A DNA stretch of 64,000 bases from Kryptolebias marmoratus. Its lineage: Eukaryota; Chordata; Actinopteri; Cyprinodontiformes; Rivulidae. This document shows, in pieces, positions 12,251 to 25,400 of the stretch. Numbering within the stretch: the stretch's first letter is position 1; each line of letters starts with the position of its first letter. The DNA lies in NCBI RefSeq assembly GCF_001649575.2, contig NC_051433.1:24131297-24195296 (forward strand). The letters run 5' to 3'. The translations under genes were made by a program, and so were the position numbers. The notes beneath the pieces were generated by a model, which was given only the letters and a program-made list of their open reading frames with translations, was not told the DNA's origin and made no database searches.

Positions 12251-13746
12251 GCATGGATTCCTTTAATTACATGTGTCATTCTGTCAATGTAATTTAGTGG
12301 CTTTTTGACCAGTCAAGTATGTTTAGCTGCTTTCCAGCCTGCATGGCAGCTGTTTGTTTCTGCAGTATGATTAGAAGGCCTCTAAGCTGCTGAGTATACA
12401 GCGCAGACATCCTCATCCAAAGGCAGTGGTGGGCGGTGCAAGGGTGCGGGGGCTTAGGGAGGGGGCACCCCTGTTTGAGATATAAAACCAAAGAGCCATT
12501 TAATGCTGATCAAGGTGATGCTGAGGTTTGTTTGACTCATATTTTTTTCCCTTTTTGTAGTCTTTTGCAGGTCATTTTTTTCCCAGATGTTTCACATAGA
12601 CTGTGCTTCATTATTTTTGACTTGAATGAATTGCAAAGTGAGTCACATCTCCAAATGAGTAAAAGTCTTTCCGCACATCTCCTCGTGCCTAATAGGAAGA
12701 CCACAGAGATGAATGAAGCCTCGTCCGCAGATCAGGTGCTTTTATGAGGTGTCGGCTTACTACAGTCTCATAATTGTTGGATCATGTCTTTTGATGACCC
12801 GGTCCAGCTCAACAGAGAATCATTATCCAGGCTGCATGATGGAGATAGAGGATGTTCTGTGTGGAACGGTGCTCCTCTGAGAGCAGGGCTTTGTTCTTCT
12901 TCCAGGAGGAAGTGAGATGAAACTCCAACCGTTACTCTTTGGTGTGACACAAAATGTGTTTCTGAGATGAAAACAACATAAATCTCTCCACCAGAGAAAA
13001 AACATAAGCAGAAAAAAACAACAGAAAACAAATGAAGTCTAATACATGCTTACATAGAAGACACTAATGTTTATGTATGAACATTTGGTTTGCGTGTCTG
13101 TTTCTAGGGGTGGTGGTGTATTTAATTAGCAGAATATGTAATTCAGAGATCAACAAACACTTGTTTGAACCTGTGGCTTTTTCATTATGGCTGTTTCAAT
13201 GCAGCAAAATGCAACTTGGAACATTAGAGAGCAGGCAATTTATAGTGTTAGTTAGACGCTAAAGCAAGTCTGAGCTCTCCACACAAGATCCGTGCAGAGG
13301 AGGGGAGAGGAGGAAAAGCAGGGGGGGGGAAAGGGCCCGACTCTCTTTTCAATAGCTGAGTGACAGCTTGGCCAAGCTCTCTGTATACATTAATAAATTA
13401 GAATTTTAATTTTGTCTTTGTCTGCAGGAGATGGTCTCGTACTTCACTATGTACCAACAACTGGCTGTACTCTGGAATCTGCCGTTGTGGTCCCCTCTGT
13501 TGACCTCTGCAGCACAATTCCCTGGCAGGCTGGGAAAACTGTTTAGTTTGATCCTTTCAACTTATTTGAATCCTGACAAATATGCACACAACTGAAAGGT
13601 CATCACAGTCATATTTCATCCTCCGGAGCTATTCCAAAGACATCTGCACAACAAAGAGGCTTTTCCACAACCTCACATTAGACCTAGCTGCAACAATAGC
13701 TCATTAAAAAGGGACCCCAATGGGATAGTGAGGGTATTAAATATCT

Positions 13747-13772
13747 CATATATATATATATATATACACACA
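13747..13772. repeat. Microsatellite (AT)n(AC)n
   Basis: Alternating TA repeats pass into CA repeats, just before the GATA array. Confidence 0.9.
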
Positions 13773-13842
13773 CACTGAGATAAACAACTGCTCCATGTTT
13801 AAACAAACAAACAAACAACAACAACAAAAAGCACAGACACAC

Positions 13843-13939
<97 letters not shown>
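13843..13939. repeat. Microsatellite (GATA)n, about 24 units
   Basis: Uninterrupted GATA/TAGA array of about 97 bp. The apparent minus-strand protein of YLSI repeats is an artefact. Length is likely polymorphic. Confidence 0.97.
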
Positions 13940-14804
13940 GGCAACTGATCTAAAATTTAGGTAATTTTTGCATCAGGAAAATAAACTTCAAATGAACTGT
14001 TCAAATTAAAAACAAAACAGGCGGAAATGAAAATTCAAAAATGATTTCCTATCTTGTTTCCTTGTTCTAGAGGCATTCTGAGTAACTGTCACACCACCTC
14101 CTTAAATAACACTTTGCACTTTCCTAAACCTCTGATTTTTCTCTGCTTCAAGCCCAACACCTGGAACAACCACACTATCTTTGAGCGGCTCTATGGCTTC
14201 TCCTATTGTTAATGTGTGTGTGTCTGTGTGTGATGAAAGGTCAGCAGGTCACTTCTGGGCATCACTTTCTCAGCTGGAGGAATAAAACTTTTTTTTTCTT
14301 CTTCATCTACATTTTTCACGTCTCACATCCAAACTATACGCTTCTTTAAAACCTCACATCCAGTGAAGAAATTTATGCAGAAATTATAAACTAATGTTGG
14401 TGATTTCCAAACAAGCTTGAGCGATCAGAAACTTATCAGGACTCATTTTTCTGACAGTCTAAACTACATACAGTAAAAAGCTCATTTCTGCTTAACAAAT
14501 TCTGGCGAGATTTAGATTTAGAGGGTCGACTGTGTGTGTACGTGCGTGCAAGCTGCTAATTCACACATAACACAGGAGACAGATAACTGCAAATGTTGCA
14601 CTGCTAATTTTAATTTCTTGTTTGTGAGCTTTGCCCAATGCTGTACTTTTTTTTTTGCACATTTTGTTCTTCCGAGAGCGGCACGTTTTCTTTATTTTTT
14701 TTCAGCTCAGTAACCACAAAGTTAAATAAGCAAAACCACCTGAAAACAACATGTTAATAGATTGTACATGAGAAAATCGAGTAAAGACAACATATTAACA
14801 GTAC

Positions 14805-14942
14805 CTGTAGGCTCTGCTGCTTGTCGCTGGCTTTGGGGGATTTGCCGCCCGTATTTTGTTGAGGCTGCAGTTGCTGCGACGGCGGCTGCTGCTGATGTTG
14901 CTGCTGCTTATGGAGAAGAATTTGCCGAGCCACTTGGAGCGC
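14805..14942 (-). CDS. foxp1: foxp1 second coding exon (residues 54-99, polyglutamine segment)
   Basis: This 46-codon exon continues the exon at 46562-46731. It starts ALQVARQILLHKQQQHQQQ and ends KSPKASDKQQSLQ. ALQVARQ.LL followed by a Q-rich stretch and a KSPK..DKQ motif is the signature of the second coding exon in FOXP1, FOXP2 and FOXP4. The acceptor is strong (long T/C tract ending CTGTCAG|GCG at 14943/14942). The donor is CTACAG|GTACTG at 14805/14804. Both ends are phase 0, so the join after ...LQQHQ keeps frame and recreates the expected LQQHQALQVARQ junction. The tract is interrupted by H, P, S, L and N residues (QQQHQQQPPSQQLQPQQ), unlike the purer Q run of mammals. FOXP N-terminal Q-rich regions modulate transcriptional repression; alternative starts that skip this exon are known in mammalian FOXP1. 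The following exon is not in the window. Confidence 0.93.
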
Positions 14943-15149
14943 CTGACAGAGAGAAAAACAAACAAACTGTGCTCAAAATTCTTAGACACAATGGTACAAG
15001 TTGACTTGCCGGAAAAAAAAAAACATTTTGATGTGCCCCCACACAGGAATATTCCTCTTGCCTTATGATAGATACCAAACACAAGTGAAGACCTAGTATT
15101 CCTTACAGGAATAAAGATTAATCAATTTATCTTTCTTGACAGAGATATA

Positions 15150-15565
15150 AACTGAGATTATTTAATGATGAGAAATTATGAAGTTCTTGTCGTTTTGGTC
15201 AAAACTTGTAAATAATATTATCTGCAATGTCACACAATATTGCAAGATCTTATGAGCACTGTTAGTTCTTGAAATGTGTTGGGAAAGATTCTCAGCCAAC
15301 ACCACACTAAATTTTAGCTCAATATCTGTAAAACGGACTAAATTAAAGTCATTTTTGTGTTGGCTAAGGTTGATTGGCTGTGACGGCCATGTTGAATTGG
15401 ACTAACTACAAAAGGTAATCAGTTGTAGAGGTATATACAGTGATTGCTTTCTAAGAGTATGATAAATACTCGTCCACTGGTTCATGCTAGAGACAAATTG
15501 ACACACGTAAAGGAACAGGTAAAAACACTGTCGACTTCACCACTGGTGGCGGGCGATAATAATCT
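15150..15565 (+). repeat. Monomer-type element, copy 1
   Basis: Carries the family landmarks: TTTTGGTCAAAAC, TAGCTCAATATCTGTAAAAC, GGCTAAGGTTGATTGGCTGTG, GGCCATGTTGAATTGGACT and AATCAGTTGTAGAGGTA. It ends in GGTGGCGGGCGATAA (about 15545-15560), the inverse of the CGCCCGCCACC that opens copies at 50.65 and 61.53 kb. About one monomer is present and the left end is worn. Confidence 0.65.
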
Positions 15566-18278
15566 TCATACTCTCCTATTCAGTCATAAAGCTAAGGCGA
15601 GCATAAATAATTAACAGATGTTAAAATAAATTCACAGACAAAGAAAAGCAAAAAAAAAAAAATTCTGGTACAGCTATCCAGAGGAAATATTTATCTGTTG
15701 ATAAGTTGCACTTACAGCAAACACAAAATGTCAAAGACCATAATCTGTGCTTTTGATCCTCCTTACACTCAGTCATCTCCCCTCTCGAAAGCAAATAAAA
15801 GACTTTATGGCTGCTTTGAATATCTGTGAAAGGACACGGCCTTCTCAGTGGAAAACATAATACAGTGCAGTCACATGTTTATTGCTCCAGCTACTCCCTT
15901 TTCCCTTATGATAAATAATCAAACATGCCATCCAGAGCAAACAAAGTTGGAGAGAGCTGGGGGCGAAAAAAACACTGTGGTCTTGAAAACGGCCAGCGAT
16001 ACCAAGAAAAGCAAGCGTTGTGTTCCCACAGTGAGCTGGCCAGCCTCACACCTCCACCAGTAAACCATCTGGGTAAATAACTGGCCTCATTCTTTCCATT
16101 TTCCTCAGAAGATTGCTCTCACAATCAGACTAATGGTTCCAGGAGTGCATCTGAACTCATCTCTTAGACAGCCTAGCCTCAGTTTGGAGAAGTCTAATGA
16201 ATAGCGAAGTATTTAGTGGAATATTTTGCAAGAAATTGGTGAGAAAAACCACAGAGCACAAAAGAGGAAAAAAACATGAGTGAAAGAGTGAGTGAAACCC
16301 ATAAAGGACTGTGAGAAAGTAAGAACAAGGAAACAGCAAACAGAAAGCTGCGTGAGCAGACAAAATCAGATACCTGCAAAAACAGGCAACAGTTTAAAAC
16401 AGAAAAATGAAACAGGGTTGAAGCCAACAGCTGTATGATGGGCTGTGTGTGGGTGGATGAACTGAGCCTCCCAGACACACGGCTGTAAGATGACATCATG
16501 AGACATAAATGACTACAGGCTACAGAGAGACCACACTACTTACGGTACATTCTTAACTGTAAAGCAAAAAAAATTCTGACCCTGTACCCCATCTCACTCC
16601 ATGACCAACATTTTGAATTCTGCATGTGAAATTGTCTTTTGCATTGAAATTGGAGGGGAAACTCCCTCGAGGCAAAGGACACTCATGTAGAAAGTCTTCA
16701 AACTCAAACTAAGAAGTTAGTGAGCAAGATTCACTCCTACGCACGAGACCAATATTTACATTTTACATCTTCAACAGTGAGTCTTTACTCCGAAGCAACT
16801 GAAAAACTGATTAAAAGAAATAAGATTTAAAAAATGAAAAGAAAACAAAAATGAACACAGAATATTAACTGAACTGTCAATTGGAGGGGGGTGAAAATTA
16901 AAACAAAACACTAGAGGTGGGATAAAACTGATTATAAAACTGGGAGGTTGTTTCTTAAAGTCATACAAAGCTTGAATAATTTGCCTTCTCACATAAACAG
17001 TTTTAAAAGAGAAATAAAAAACAACAATTGTGTGAAAATTGCCTCTGATTCCTGGCATTGAAACACTTTTTTTATTTAATGCAACAACAAAAACAAACCT
17101 CAATTCCACAAAAATAATATTAAATAGTTTTAGTTTTTGCTGCTCTGATAATAATAAAAAAGTTTATTTTTTTAATATTTCAGTGTACAACAGCATCATA
17201 AACTTTAACAAGGCATCACCAGGTTCTGACTCTGAAACGATTGTACACGAGGAAAACAAAACCAGTAACTAAATCATTCACTACGCCCTGGGTGTGGTTA
17301 TTACGGGTATACTGAAGAGTAAACAATGTTTTCTTTAGGGTTTTTTTTCCTTAAAGTTGATGACACATGCAGTGAAATGTGTGTGCAGTGTGTGTTTGTG
17401 TATCGGGGTTTACAACTGAGGGTGTTTGAACAAAGACTGTTGACTCAACAGGATATGATAGGAAGCTCAGACAGTAATGGATGAAATAATACACTTCTGG
17501 GAAGTCTTTCCACACACTTTTCCAAAAATAAAACAATAAAAGGGCTTGTTGCTACATGCACTGTATGAAACTATGTAATTACTACAGTGTCTCTAAATCC
17601 AAATCATACAGACCCCAAACTCATATTTTAATAAGTTACTTATTAGAATTTTACATAAAATAAAACAATAGCTACAACAATGTGCTCTTCTATTTAAAGT
17701 TTTGTTTTTAAGGGTCATCACAGATATGATGTATTAACATTAAAAAATCGCTTTGGAACAATTCTAACTTCAATAAAGTACTACATAAAGCTTAAAGTAA
17801 AGCAGCTACATGGCACAATAAACATTTATTGCCATTTTGCTATTAAAAAAAGAAACAGCTTTTTCAACAGCTTCAAAAATATAACTTTACTAAATGAAAG
17901 GAAAAGTAAATAAATGATCATGCACTTAAAATCTGCACCCTGAACATGTTGGCTTCATAGCAATGCTAATTTTAAACACTGAAGTAATAAGATGAGTAAA
18001 TGTTGTTGTTGGTACACTAGTAAACACTAAATGAGCCCACTGAGAGGCTGTTACATGGTTAGGAATGCTGGTGTCAAGTATGTATATTACAAAGGCCAGT
18101 GGAGGTGACATACCTTTGAGAGGCCTAGCGCTGGGCTAAAACAACCTATTGTGAAGTGTCCCAACAATGTTTACACAACACCCACTCCTCTATTTAAGAG
18201 CTCCCCTTTCCTCCTCCTCTGCCTCTGGAAATGGTCTACTTTTGATCTTACATTGAAAGGTACTCAATGCCTGTTATA

Positions 18279-19115
18279 CACTATATTGGCAAAGGTTTGC
18301 ACTCGCCTCCCTTCACTGACATAAAAACTTGAGTGACATTCTTAATCCATAGGGTTTAATATGTTGTTGGCCCACCCTTTGCAGCTATAACAGCTTCAAC
18401 TCTTCTGGGAAGGCGTTCCACTAGGTTTAGGAGAGTTTATTGGAATTTTTGACCATCGTTCCAGAAGCACATTTGTGAGGTCAGACACTGATGCTGGACG
18501 AGAAGGCCTTGCTCTCAGTCTCTGCTCTAATTCATCCCAAAGGTGTTGTTTTGGGTTGAGGTCAGGACTCTGTGCAGGCCAGTCAGGTTCTTCCACACCA
18601 AACTCCCTCATCCATGTCTTTATGGACCTTGCTTTGTGCACTGGTGGGCAGTCATGTTGGAACAGGAACGGGCCATCCCCAAACTGTTCCTACAAAGTTG
18701 GTAGCATGAAATTGTCCAAAATGTCTTGGTATGCTGAATCATTAAGAGTTCCTTTTACTGGAACTAAGTGGCCCCACACCATAATCCCCCCTCCACCAAA
18801 CTCCACACTTGGCACAATGCAGTCAGACCGTAGTATTGTTTTCCTGGCAACCAGATTCATTCATCGAAATGGCAGACAGAGAAGCGTGATTCATCACTCC
18901 AGAGAACATGTCTCCACTGCTCTAGAGTCCAGTGCTGGTGTAATTTACACCACTGCACCCAACGCTTTGCATTGTACTTGGTGATGGAAGGCTTGGATGG
19001 AGCTGCTTGGCCATAGAAACCAATTCCATGAAGCTCTCAACACACTGTTCTTGAGCAAATCTGAAAGCTACATGAAGTTTGGAGGTCTGTAGCAATTGAG
19101 CAAAGTTTTATAGTG
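18279..19115 (-). mobile_element. Tc1-like transposon remnant with dead transposase fragment
   Basis: The left end CACTATATTGGCAAAGG follows a TA and matches a common fish Tc1 terminal repeat. A poor inverse match (...CAAAGTTTTATAGTG) ends at 19115, so the element is internally deleted. On the minus strand, 18396-18641 reads as the C-terminal part of a Tc1 transposase: KTWMREFGVEEPDWPAQ, then SPDLNP, then HLWDELEQRLRARPSRP. Family members carry the third catalytic acidic residue in the NP-I-E-HLW position of the DD34E triad. Here the two residues are K and Q, so catalysis would be lost even without the truncation. The first two catalytic aspartates are not recoverable as one frame. The long plus-strand frame at 18475-18984 is an antisense shadow. 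Confidence 0.85.
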
Positions 19116-20619
19116 TTTTACAAATACCCTAATCATTAAATAATCCTGTCATGATCCCAAAATTATGTTTTTCGAAATGTAGAATTATAAAAATAAGAAC
19201 TCAACTGCATATAGAGCCATCTCTATATTTGCACAGTATGCATAAAGTCACTGTTTGTACTGTTGACCGAAACACAAACATGGACACAGACACCACAATT
19301 CTATTCACTGTACATGTAACATATACCAGCACAGAGAAAGAAATTTTTAAAAAATAAACCTTTTAGTGAATGACAAGGTTTTATCATCGACAAATGTTTG
19401 AATTTGGCATCCTTGACATTTGCAATCCTCTTTTATTTTCCACAGTTGAAAGATGTTCAAAGTTCACATCCTCTTCCTCATGTTAACACAACTTCCTCAA
19501 TAAACAACAGGCGTTTTATCTGCATCTACTTTCACACTATATTAGTGAACAGAGGCCGGAGCATCTCTTATGTCCCCTGGGCTATCACGCTGTGATAAGG
19601 GAACTGCTAAGTACTGCATGTCTTTATGTGAAGTCTGCACATGTGGATTATTTACAGGCTTTGGGGTTTCCTGCTGCTAAAGCCAGCTCTGGGTGTCTCA
19701 CAAATCCCAGCTCAGAGCATCACCACACAGTCAAGACAGCTTTCTGCTGAATCCCTCCATGCACCTTTTCCCCACTGCAACAAAACCAGACATATTTTGG
19801 GTCACCTTCTGTTCTGTCTTAATACATCTTAACTGAAGCAAAGTAATGATCAAAAACCAAAGAAGGAATCAGGACAGTCACTCCACTTGGATCATGTGTG
19901 ACTGATTCAAATAGCTCCTTTTATATTTACCCAAATGACAAAGGAAAAAATGAGGTAAAAGGTGATAGAACCAACATTCAAGTGATGACTCATTCGGGAT
20001 ATCTTCATCAGAGGTCAAGCACAGCAACAGGAATCTGTGAGGTGGTTTACTCAGGCACATCAACATAAAAATCTGTGTGTCTCTATATATGTTGGGGTCT
20101 TCTTGTTACGACTGGGGAAGTCCTTGAACGTGAACTGGTTTCAAGCAGATTGCTCCTAATTGCTAGAAGATGTGCAAGCAGGTGTAACTGGATCCCTGCG
20201 GCAACAGAGAGAAGAGGAGAAGGAATGAGATGTGCATCTGTTTGTGTTTCTCCATGTCTGTGTGTGCATGTGTGTGAGATTCCTTGTATTTACTCAGCGG
20301 TCGTGTGTCGCCAGACTTTATTAGGCAGGAGTGTGTCGCTCAGAGACAGCCAGCAACAACACAACTAATAGGTTAGCTCTTAATGTAGTATGGCTCACAA
20401 GATAGCCAGATCTCTGGTTTTGCTCTACAGCCTCAGGGGGGCTCAGAACCAGCGGCCTAAATGTCAAGGTTATGAGCCTGACTTTCTGACTGACTTTGAA
20501 TCTCAACTTACCTGACATTTATCATGTCTGTTCTTTTCTTTGCAAAGATACACACCTATGTTCCTGAGTGGCAATCAAGCAAGAAAACAGCTTCTTTTCT
20601 CATCAAGTTGTTTCACATA

Positions 20620-21550
20620 CACTAATCAGACATATTATTATGACCACAAGTCTAATTATGAGTAGGACTATCTTTTTGCTGCCAAACATCCTGGAGTGAG
20701 ACAAAGCTTCCAAAGAACCTTGAAAAGGCTACTTTGATTCCTGGCACTGGGCTGTCAGAAGCCAGTTCTTGGAGTCCTAGAAGTTGTGCAGTATGATTTC
20801 TATGGCTAGGGTTTCTTTATCCAGCACATTTCAACTGGACTAAGAACTGGCTTGAACCTTTTTTGCAAAGGGGAAGGAAGCATTACCAAGCTGAGAGACT
20901 GATGCAAAATTGGAAAGTGCTTTGTCCAAACCATCACTTTTCCCCACTGGTGTGTCTCCTTCCTATAGTGCATCCTGATGCCATGTTTTCTTCAGGTAAG
21001 TGATGCACAATTCACATAATGTCAAAGAAAACACTGGTTTTAAAATCACAACCAAAATTACTTAATCATTTGAGCAAAATTAGCTCTTTTACTAAATCAG
21101 AACAACTAGACCAGAATTCCCTCACTGATAATCCTTTCTCGATGTTGACTCCTAATAATTTACAAAGTCATAGTTCTTATCTTGCTGCTGTATGTCCAAA
21201 TATTAATTTTTTCATATATTTAGCTGAAATTAGTTATCTCATGCTTATAAGAAAGGTTATGTAAGATAATGTTTAGTGTGAGGAAGAAGGCAAGACTTAA
21301 AGCCATACATTGCTGGGCCATGCTGGCTTCAGTTCCAAACTAGAGATGGATGGGGACACTTGGGCTAATATTATAACATACAGTTGCTGCTCACCACATG
21401 CACCGATGGCTCAAGAACCTACCTCTGGTTACTAGTTATCTTCCTTTGGGTAACTTTCGATATGTTCTGCACAAGAGCTGCAGTTGTGGAGATGCCTTGA
21501 CACAACCATCCGGCTATTACAAGTTTTGCACTGAACGTCTCAGTGATAAT
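20620..21550 (-). mobile_element. Tc1-like transposon remnant, second family
   Basis: The left end CACTAATCAGACATATTATTATGACCAC follows TA, a worn match to the terminal repeat of a fish Tc1 family whose ends read CATAACATTATGACCAC. Internal pieces fit the antisense of its transposase gene in order: CTATAGTGCATCCTGATGCCATG near 20965 and ACAAGAGCTGCAGTTGTGGAGATGCC near 21470. No open transposase frame survives and the right end is unclear. The same family recurs at 44804-45624. Confidence 0.7.
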
Positions 21551-22456
21551 GAGTGATTGATGTAAGTAGCAAACAGGATAAGCCAGAACAAGCTTCTCAA
21601 GAAAGCGAAGTAATCATCTTATAAATCATGGACCCAGTGGTAATGAACACTGTAAAGCATATGAGTTGAATCTTCTTTAACAATAGAAAGGTGTTGAATA
21701 TGCAGCTATACGGTAATGAATTCACTTAGAATGCATCATTCGAATCGAAATGCATATAATCTTTTATTATTTGGTACTGGGTAATATTTAAAACATGTAA
21801 GCAGATATGCAGTGTGGATCATGACTATTTGTATTATTAGCATTTTATCCTTTTTTGTAGCTTTTTTTCTGTATTACAGACGTTTATCTGCAATGCAAAG
21901 CAGGGGAAGTCTGATTTCCCACTAAGTATATAATTAATGCCATTTCCAAAAAGCCACTCCACATGGAAAACAGGCCCTGATGCTCAAACCTTACACATTA
22001 TGGGGCTCTTGCAACAACACTCTCCAGTCTGTTTAGATTTCCAAACTAATTCATGTAGAATACATAAATAAATCAGCATTTTATACTCACTTCAAACCAT
22101 TAGATTCACTTCTTTAGCTGCACTTTTCAACTAATCTATTAATATTTATGACAACACTAAACATTTGAAATACTCACGTTAAACAATAAGGCTGTTTATG
22201 TACTTACAGAAGACAAAATCTGACTTTAACAATAAGTCCCACTTTGTTTGTCCAACACACCAACCCTTGTTACTGCTCTTTTATCTTTTCATAACAGGTC
22301 ATATGTTGTCATGACAAATGTTAAAAGGGGAAAAAGACTTCCAAAACACAGCTCAAAAGTAAACTTATTAACTGTGAGTGAAGGTAAAAAAGGGAAAGGC
22401 TGTGAAGCAGGACTAATGATTGAGAGAGTAGAAGTAAGTGGGGGGGGGGGGGGGGG

Positions 22457-22478
22457 NNNNNNNNNNNNNNNNNNNNNN
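22457..22478. other. Assembly gap (22 N) inside a poly-G tract
   Basis: Twenty-two N bases are flanked by G runs of 17 (left) and 16 (right). True length and content are unknown. Open frames crossing it are meaningless. Confidence 0.97.
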
Positions 22479-25400
22479 GGGGGGGGGGGGGGGGTGTAAC
22501 AGATGGAGGAAGAGAATAACAGTGACAATCAGAAGACATGGGTATGGGAGAAAAAAAAATGTAGCACAGAGGAGAAGGAGGTTGCGGGAGGTGCAGAGGG
22601 GGGAATAAACATTGCCCCAACAGGGCTCTCCGGGCACACGGAGCCTGGTACAGAGGGGTCAACCCCCACTCTACGCTCCCCTAACCTGAGCTATGCAGGC
22701 CCGACAGCTTCCGTTTGCTGTGCGTTCTGCGTTTGTTTGGATTCCCCAGCCTTGCTTAGCCAGCAGCTTAACAACAGATGGCAAAAGAAGGGCTCTATTC
22801 AGACTTGTCTGGATCAGAAAATCACACCAAGAAAAGTACACAAGCTGCAAACAAAACACACAGACGCAAAGCACACACATGCAAATGACATTGATTGCCA
22901 GAGTTGCACATGCTGCAAATGGGAGAAAGGCAAATAAAAGTTTGTTTGCTGCAAACAGTTATTTCGTTGCCATAAAAACCCATGCAAAGAAGCAATAAGA
23001 AAAAAACATATGCGACCTCAAGCAACTGAGCAGAAACACTCGCACAAAGTGTTGTCTGATCCCACCAAACAACCTACTGGGATGGTTCAGTAACTGAGCG
23101 GATCTCAGTGAAAGCATTTCCGTCCCCCACCATTATTAAACGAATACTGCGTTCATTACAGCTTTAGTGCGGTGTAAACTCATAAACACCCTCCCAGAGT
23201 ACAAGAGGAACTGTCAACTAAATATTGTTTCTCTCAGGAGTCGCTCTTCCACCTCAATTACGCCTTTCAACTTCACAGGCTCAGTATGATAAAGTGGCAG
23301 TAAAAATCATTCACATTAATACACCATTGTGCATCTGCTGCTAAAGGTAATTAAAGAAGTAAATGACTCATAAGAATAGACATATTAGCCACAAAATGAA
23401 AGGCAACTGGGCTGCCTCATGAAAATATGTACCATTAAGATACTGCATTTTCATATTGAGGTAATCAGCTCCACTAGCCTGATGCTGATTTAATCCACTC
23501 CAGTGGAAAGTCTATCAGCGCACAGCCGCATGTCACTGTCTCTGATGTCTGCTTGCCAAGAGCCTCATATGCTACCGTACTTTAGCACTGAGTGTGAATG
23601 GCTCTACTAAATGGGGGGAGGTCAAACATGGGCAGATCAGTCGTTGGAACGGGGAATGGTTAGGTATCATTTAGAGGTGGATAAAGATAAGTAAGAAAGT
23701 GGGAGAACAATATGGAACAATATATAATGTTTGAGCTAAAAAAAAAAGCAAAGAAGGAAGCCAAACAATCTGGGAATTGTGCAGCAATGAGATCTCAGCA
23801 GCTCCTCTCTCCCTGACCTCAGCTTTCTGCCCTGAGCACACAATGCCTTAAGATGCCCACCAATGAATACGGCACTAATATCCGTCAAGTTGATAAAGTA
23901 AGAGGCAGCAGCAGAGGCACGCCAACTGTGCTGAGTACTTAGACGAACTGTTAGAAAACGCACGCTCCTTGCGATTGCATCTTTGGTAGAAGTGTTGCAT
24001 CACTTTGTAGCAGGCAGTGTTGTGCTTGGGAAAATGTGTGCTTCCAAAGACCCAGCGTGAGACCTAGAATACTGTGAGCAGATTTTATCATGTGTGAATG
24101 ATATTGTTTAGAATGGGAAGATGTATCTGCGCAGGTCTCATAGACAGAAAACTTAACATTACTGATACAGTCGAGACTTCCAGGATATGACCAGTAAAAC
24201 CCCTAAATCTTCCAATTTAGTTGTGGTGAATTTAGATGAATGTATCCTCCACACAACTGTAGGATAGTGTTTAAAGAGGGGAGAAGGGTGATCAGACGTT
24301 TGGCAAAGTTAGAGAGTGTCACAATGCTTCAGATCTGAAATGATGGTCTGTATCTTCAGCTGTCCATTCTTTAGCTTCCTACTCCTCAGGGCACATTGAT
24401 TAACTCTGCATAGATGCAAAAGTAACTCTTATTGATGAATAATCCAACTAATCAGGAAAGCAGGCAACAACAATGATGCTGCCCAGAGCTAACTTTGACT
24501 GTTGTTGTGAAGATGGATTGGGAATGACATCTGTTCTGAAAGCAGATGATCATCTTGGTGATTAAAAAAGGCAAATAAAAGTGTGTCTTGTCTATGAAAT
24601 GGCTTTATTACAGCCTTTGTGATTGATATAATGATAAGGTGAGATAAGGTCAGTGGTCTGTAACAACTACTGATAAATACATTTATTTTATTAAATTTGC
24701 TTACGGCTTATAACAAAAAAAAGACATTGTTTGCACAGAACTGTTTGCACTTAAGACATTTTAACTTTTCAGAATAAAGCATATTGTGCATTGTAGTTTA
24801 ATCAGAAATTTTAACTTGAACTTGATTAACTTCATTACCTTTCACACCTAGAAAGATGGATGCCTTTTATTTTCACACAAGAATAAACCTATTATAAAGT
24901 AAACTGAACATAAAGGCAACAAGACACTCCAACATCAAAATGATCAAAGTCAAAGTTACAGATGCCCTGAGACAGTTTTTGTACAAAGTAACCCAGAGTG
25001 AAATATGGCACCGTCTGCCTTCAATGACCTGCCTAAAACTTGGCATAAAAGGTGTTTCCACTTTTTATGACTGCAACGGATTTTGAGCAAATTTGTCACC
25101 TGGGCTGCATGCTTGACTGGGGAAAAATAAACCCCTGTTTCTCCCTTTATGAAGTTTTGGAAAACCATGTTTACCTTTCTTTGCACACTACGTCGAAGTG
25201 GCATAACACCTCCTTCTCTGCTGCCTTTCTGATAACAATATCAACAGAAGATGCTAGTCTCACTCTCTCATGCTTGCAGGACTGCACGAGAAGGAATCCC
25301 TTTTAGCTCTTAGCCAACTTGCTAATGTTGACATAAAGACGAATAACGGAAACACATTGATGTGTCATACATGCACCGGCTACCAATGTTATCATCTTAA

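Larger units (their letters stand above)
1..14804 (-). other. foxp1: foxp1 intron after the second coding exon (partial, runs off the window)
   Basis: The intron begins at the donor GT at 14804-14803 and does not end in the window. No FOXP exon with the expected VPVSVAMM or QQMQQIL motifs appears in any minus-strand frame. Beyond the promoter-like island at 3.65-4.15 kb, the hAT remnant at 8.9-9.4 kb and the simple repeats, I recognise nothing in 1-3600, 4300-8590, 9400-10550 or 12260-13740. Confidence 0.8.

Noticed and set aside
13684..13944. Frame with YLSI repeats
   Set aside because: Created by the (GATA)n microsatellite.
14762..15004. Plus-strand frames across the foxp1 second exon (alanine- and leucine-rich)
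   Set aside because: They are antisense shadows of the CAG-rich exon.
18475..18984. 169-residue plus-strand frame, the longest in the window
   Set aside because: It is the antisense of a Tc1 transposase remnant; the minus strand gives the recognisable SPDLNP / HLWDELE motifs.
22503..22937. 144-residue plus-strand frame
   Set aside because: No recognisable motif, starts beside the poly-G gap, low-complexity composition and overlapping frames on both strands; chance ORF.
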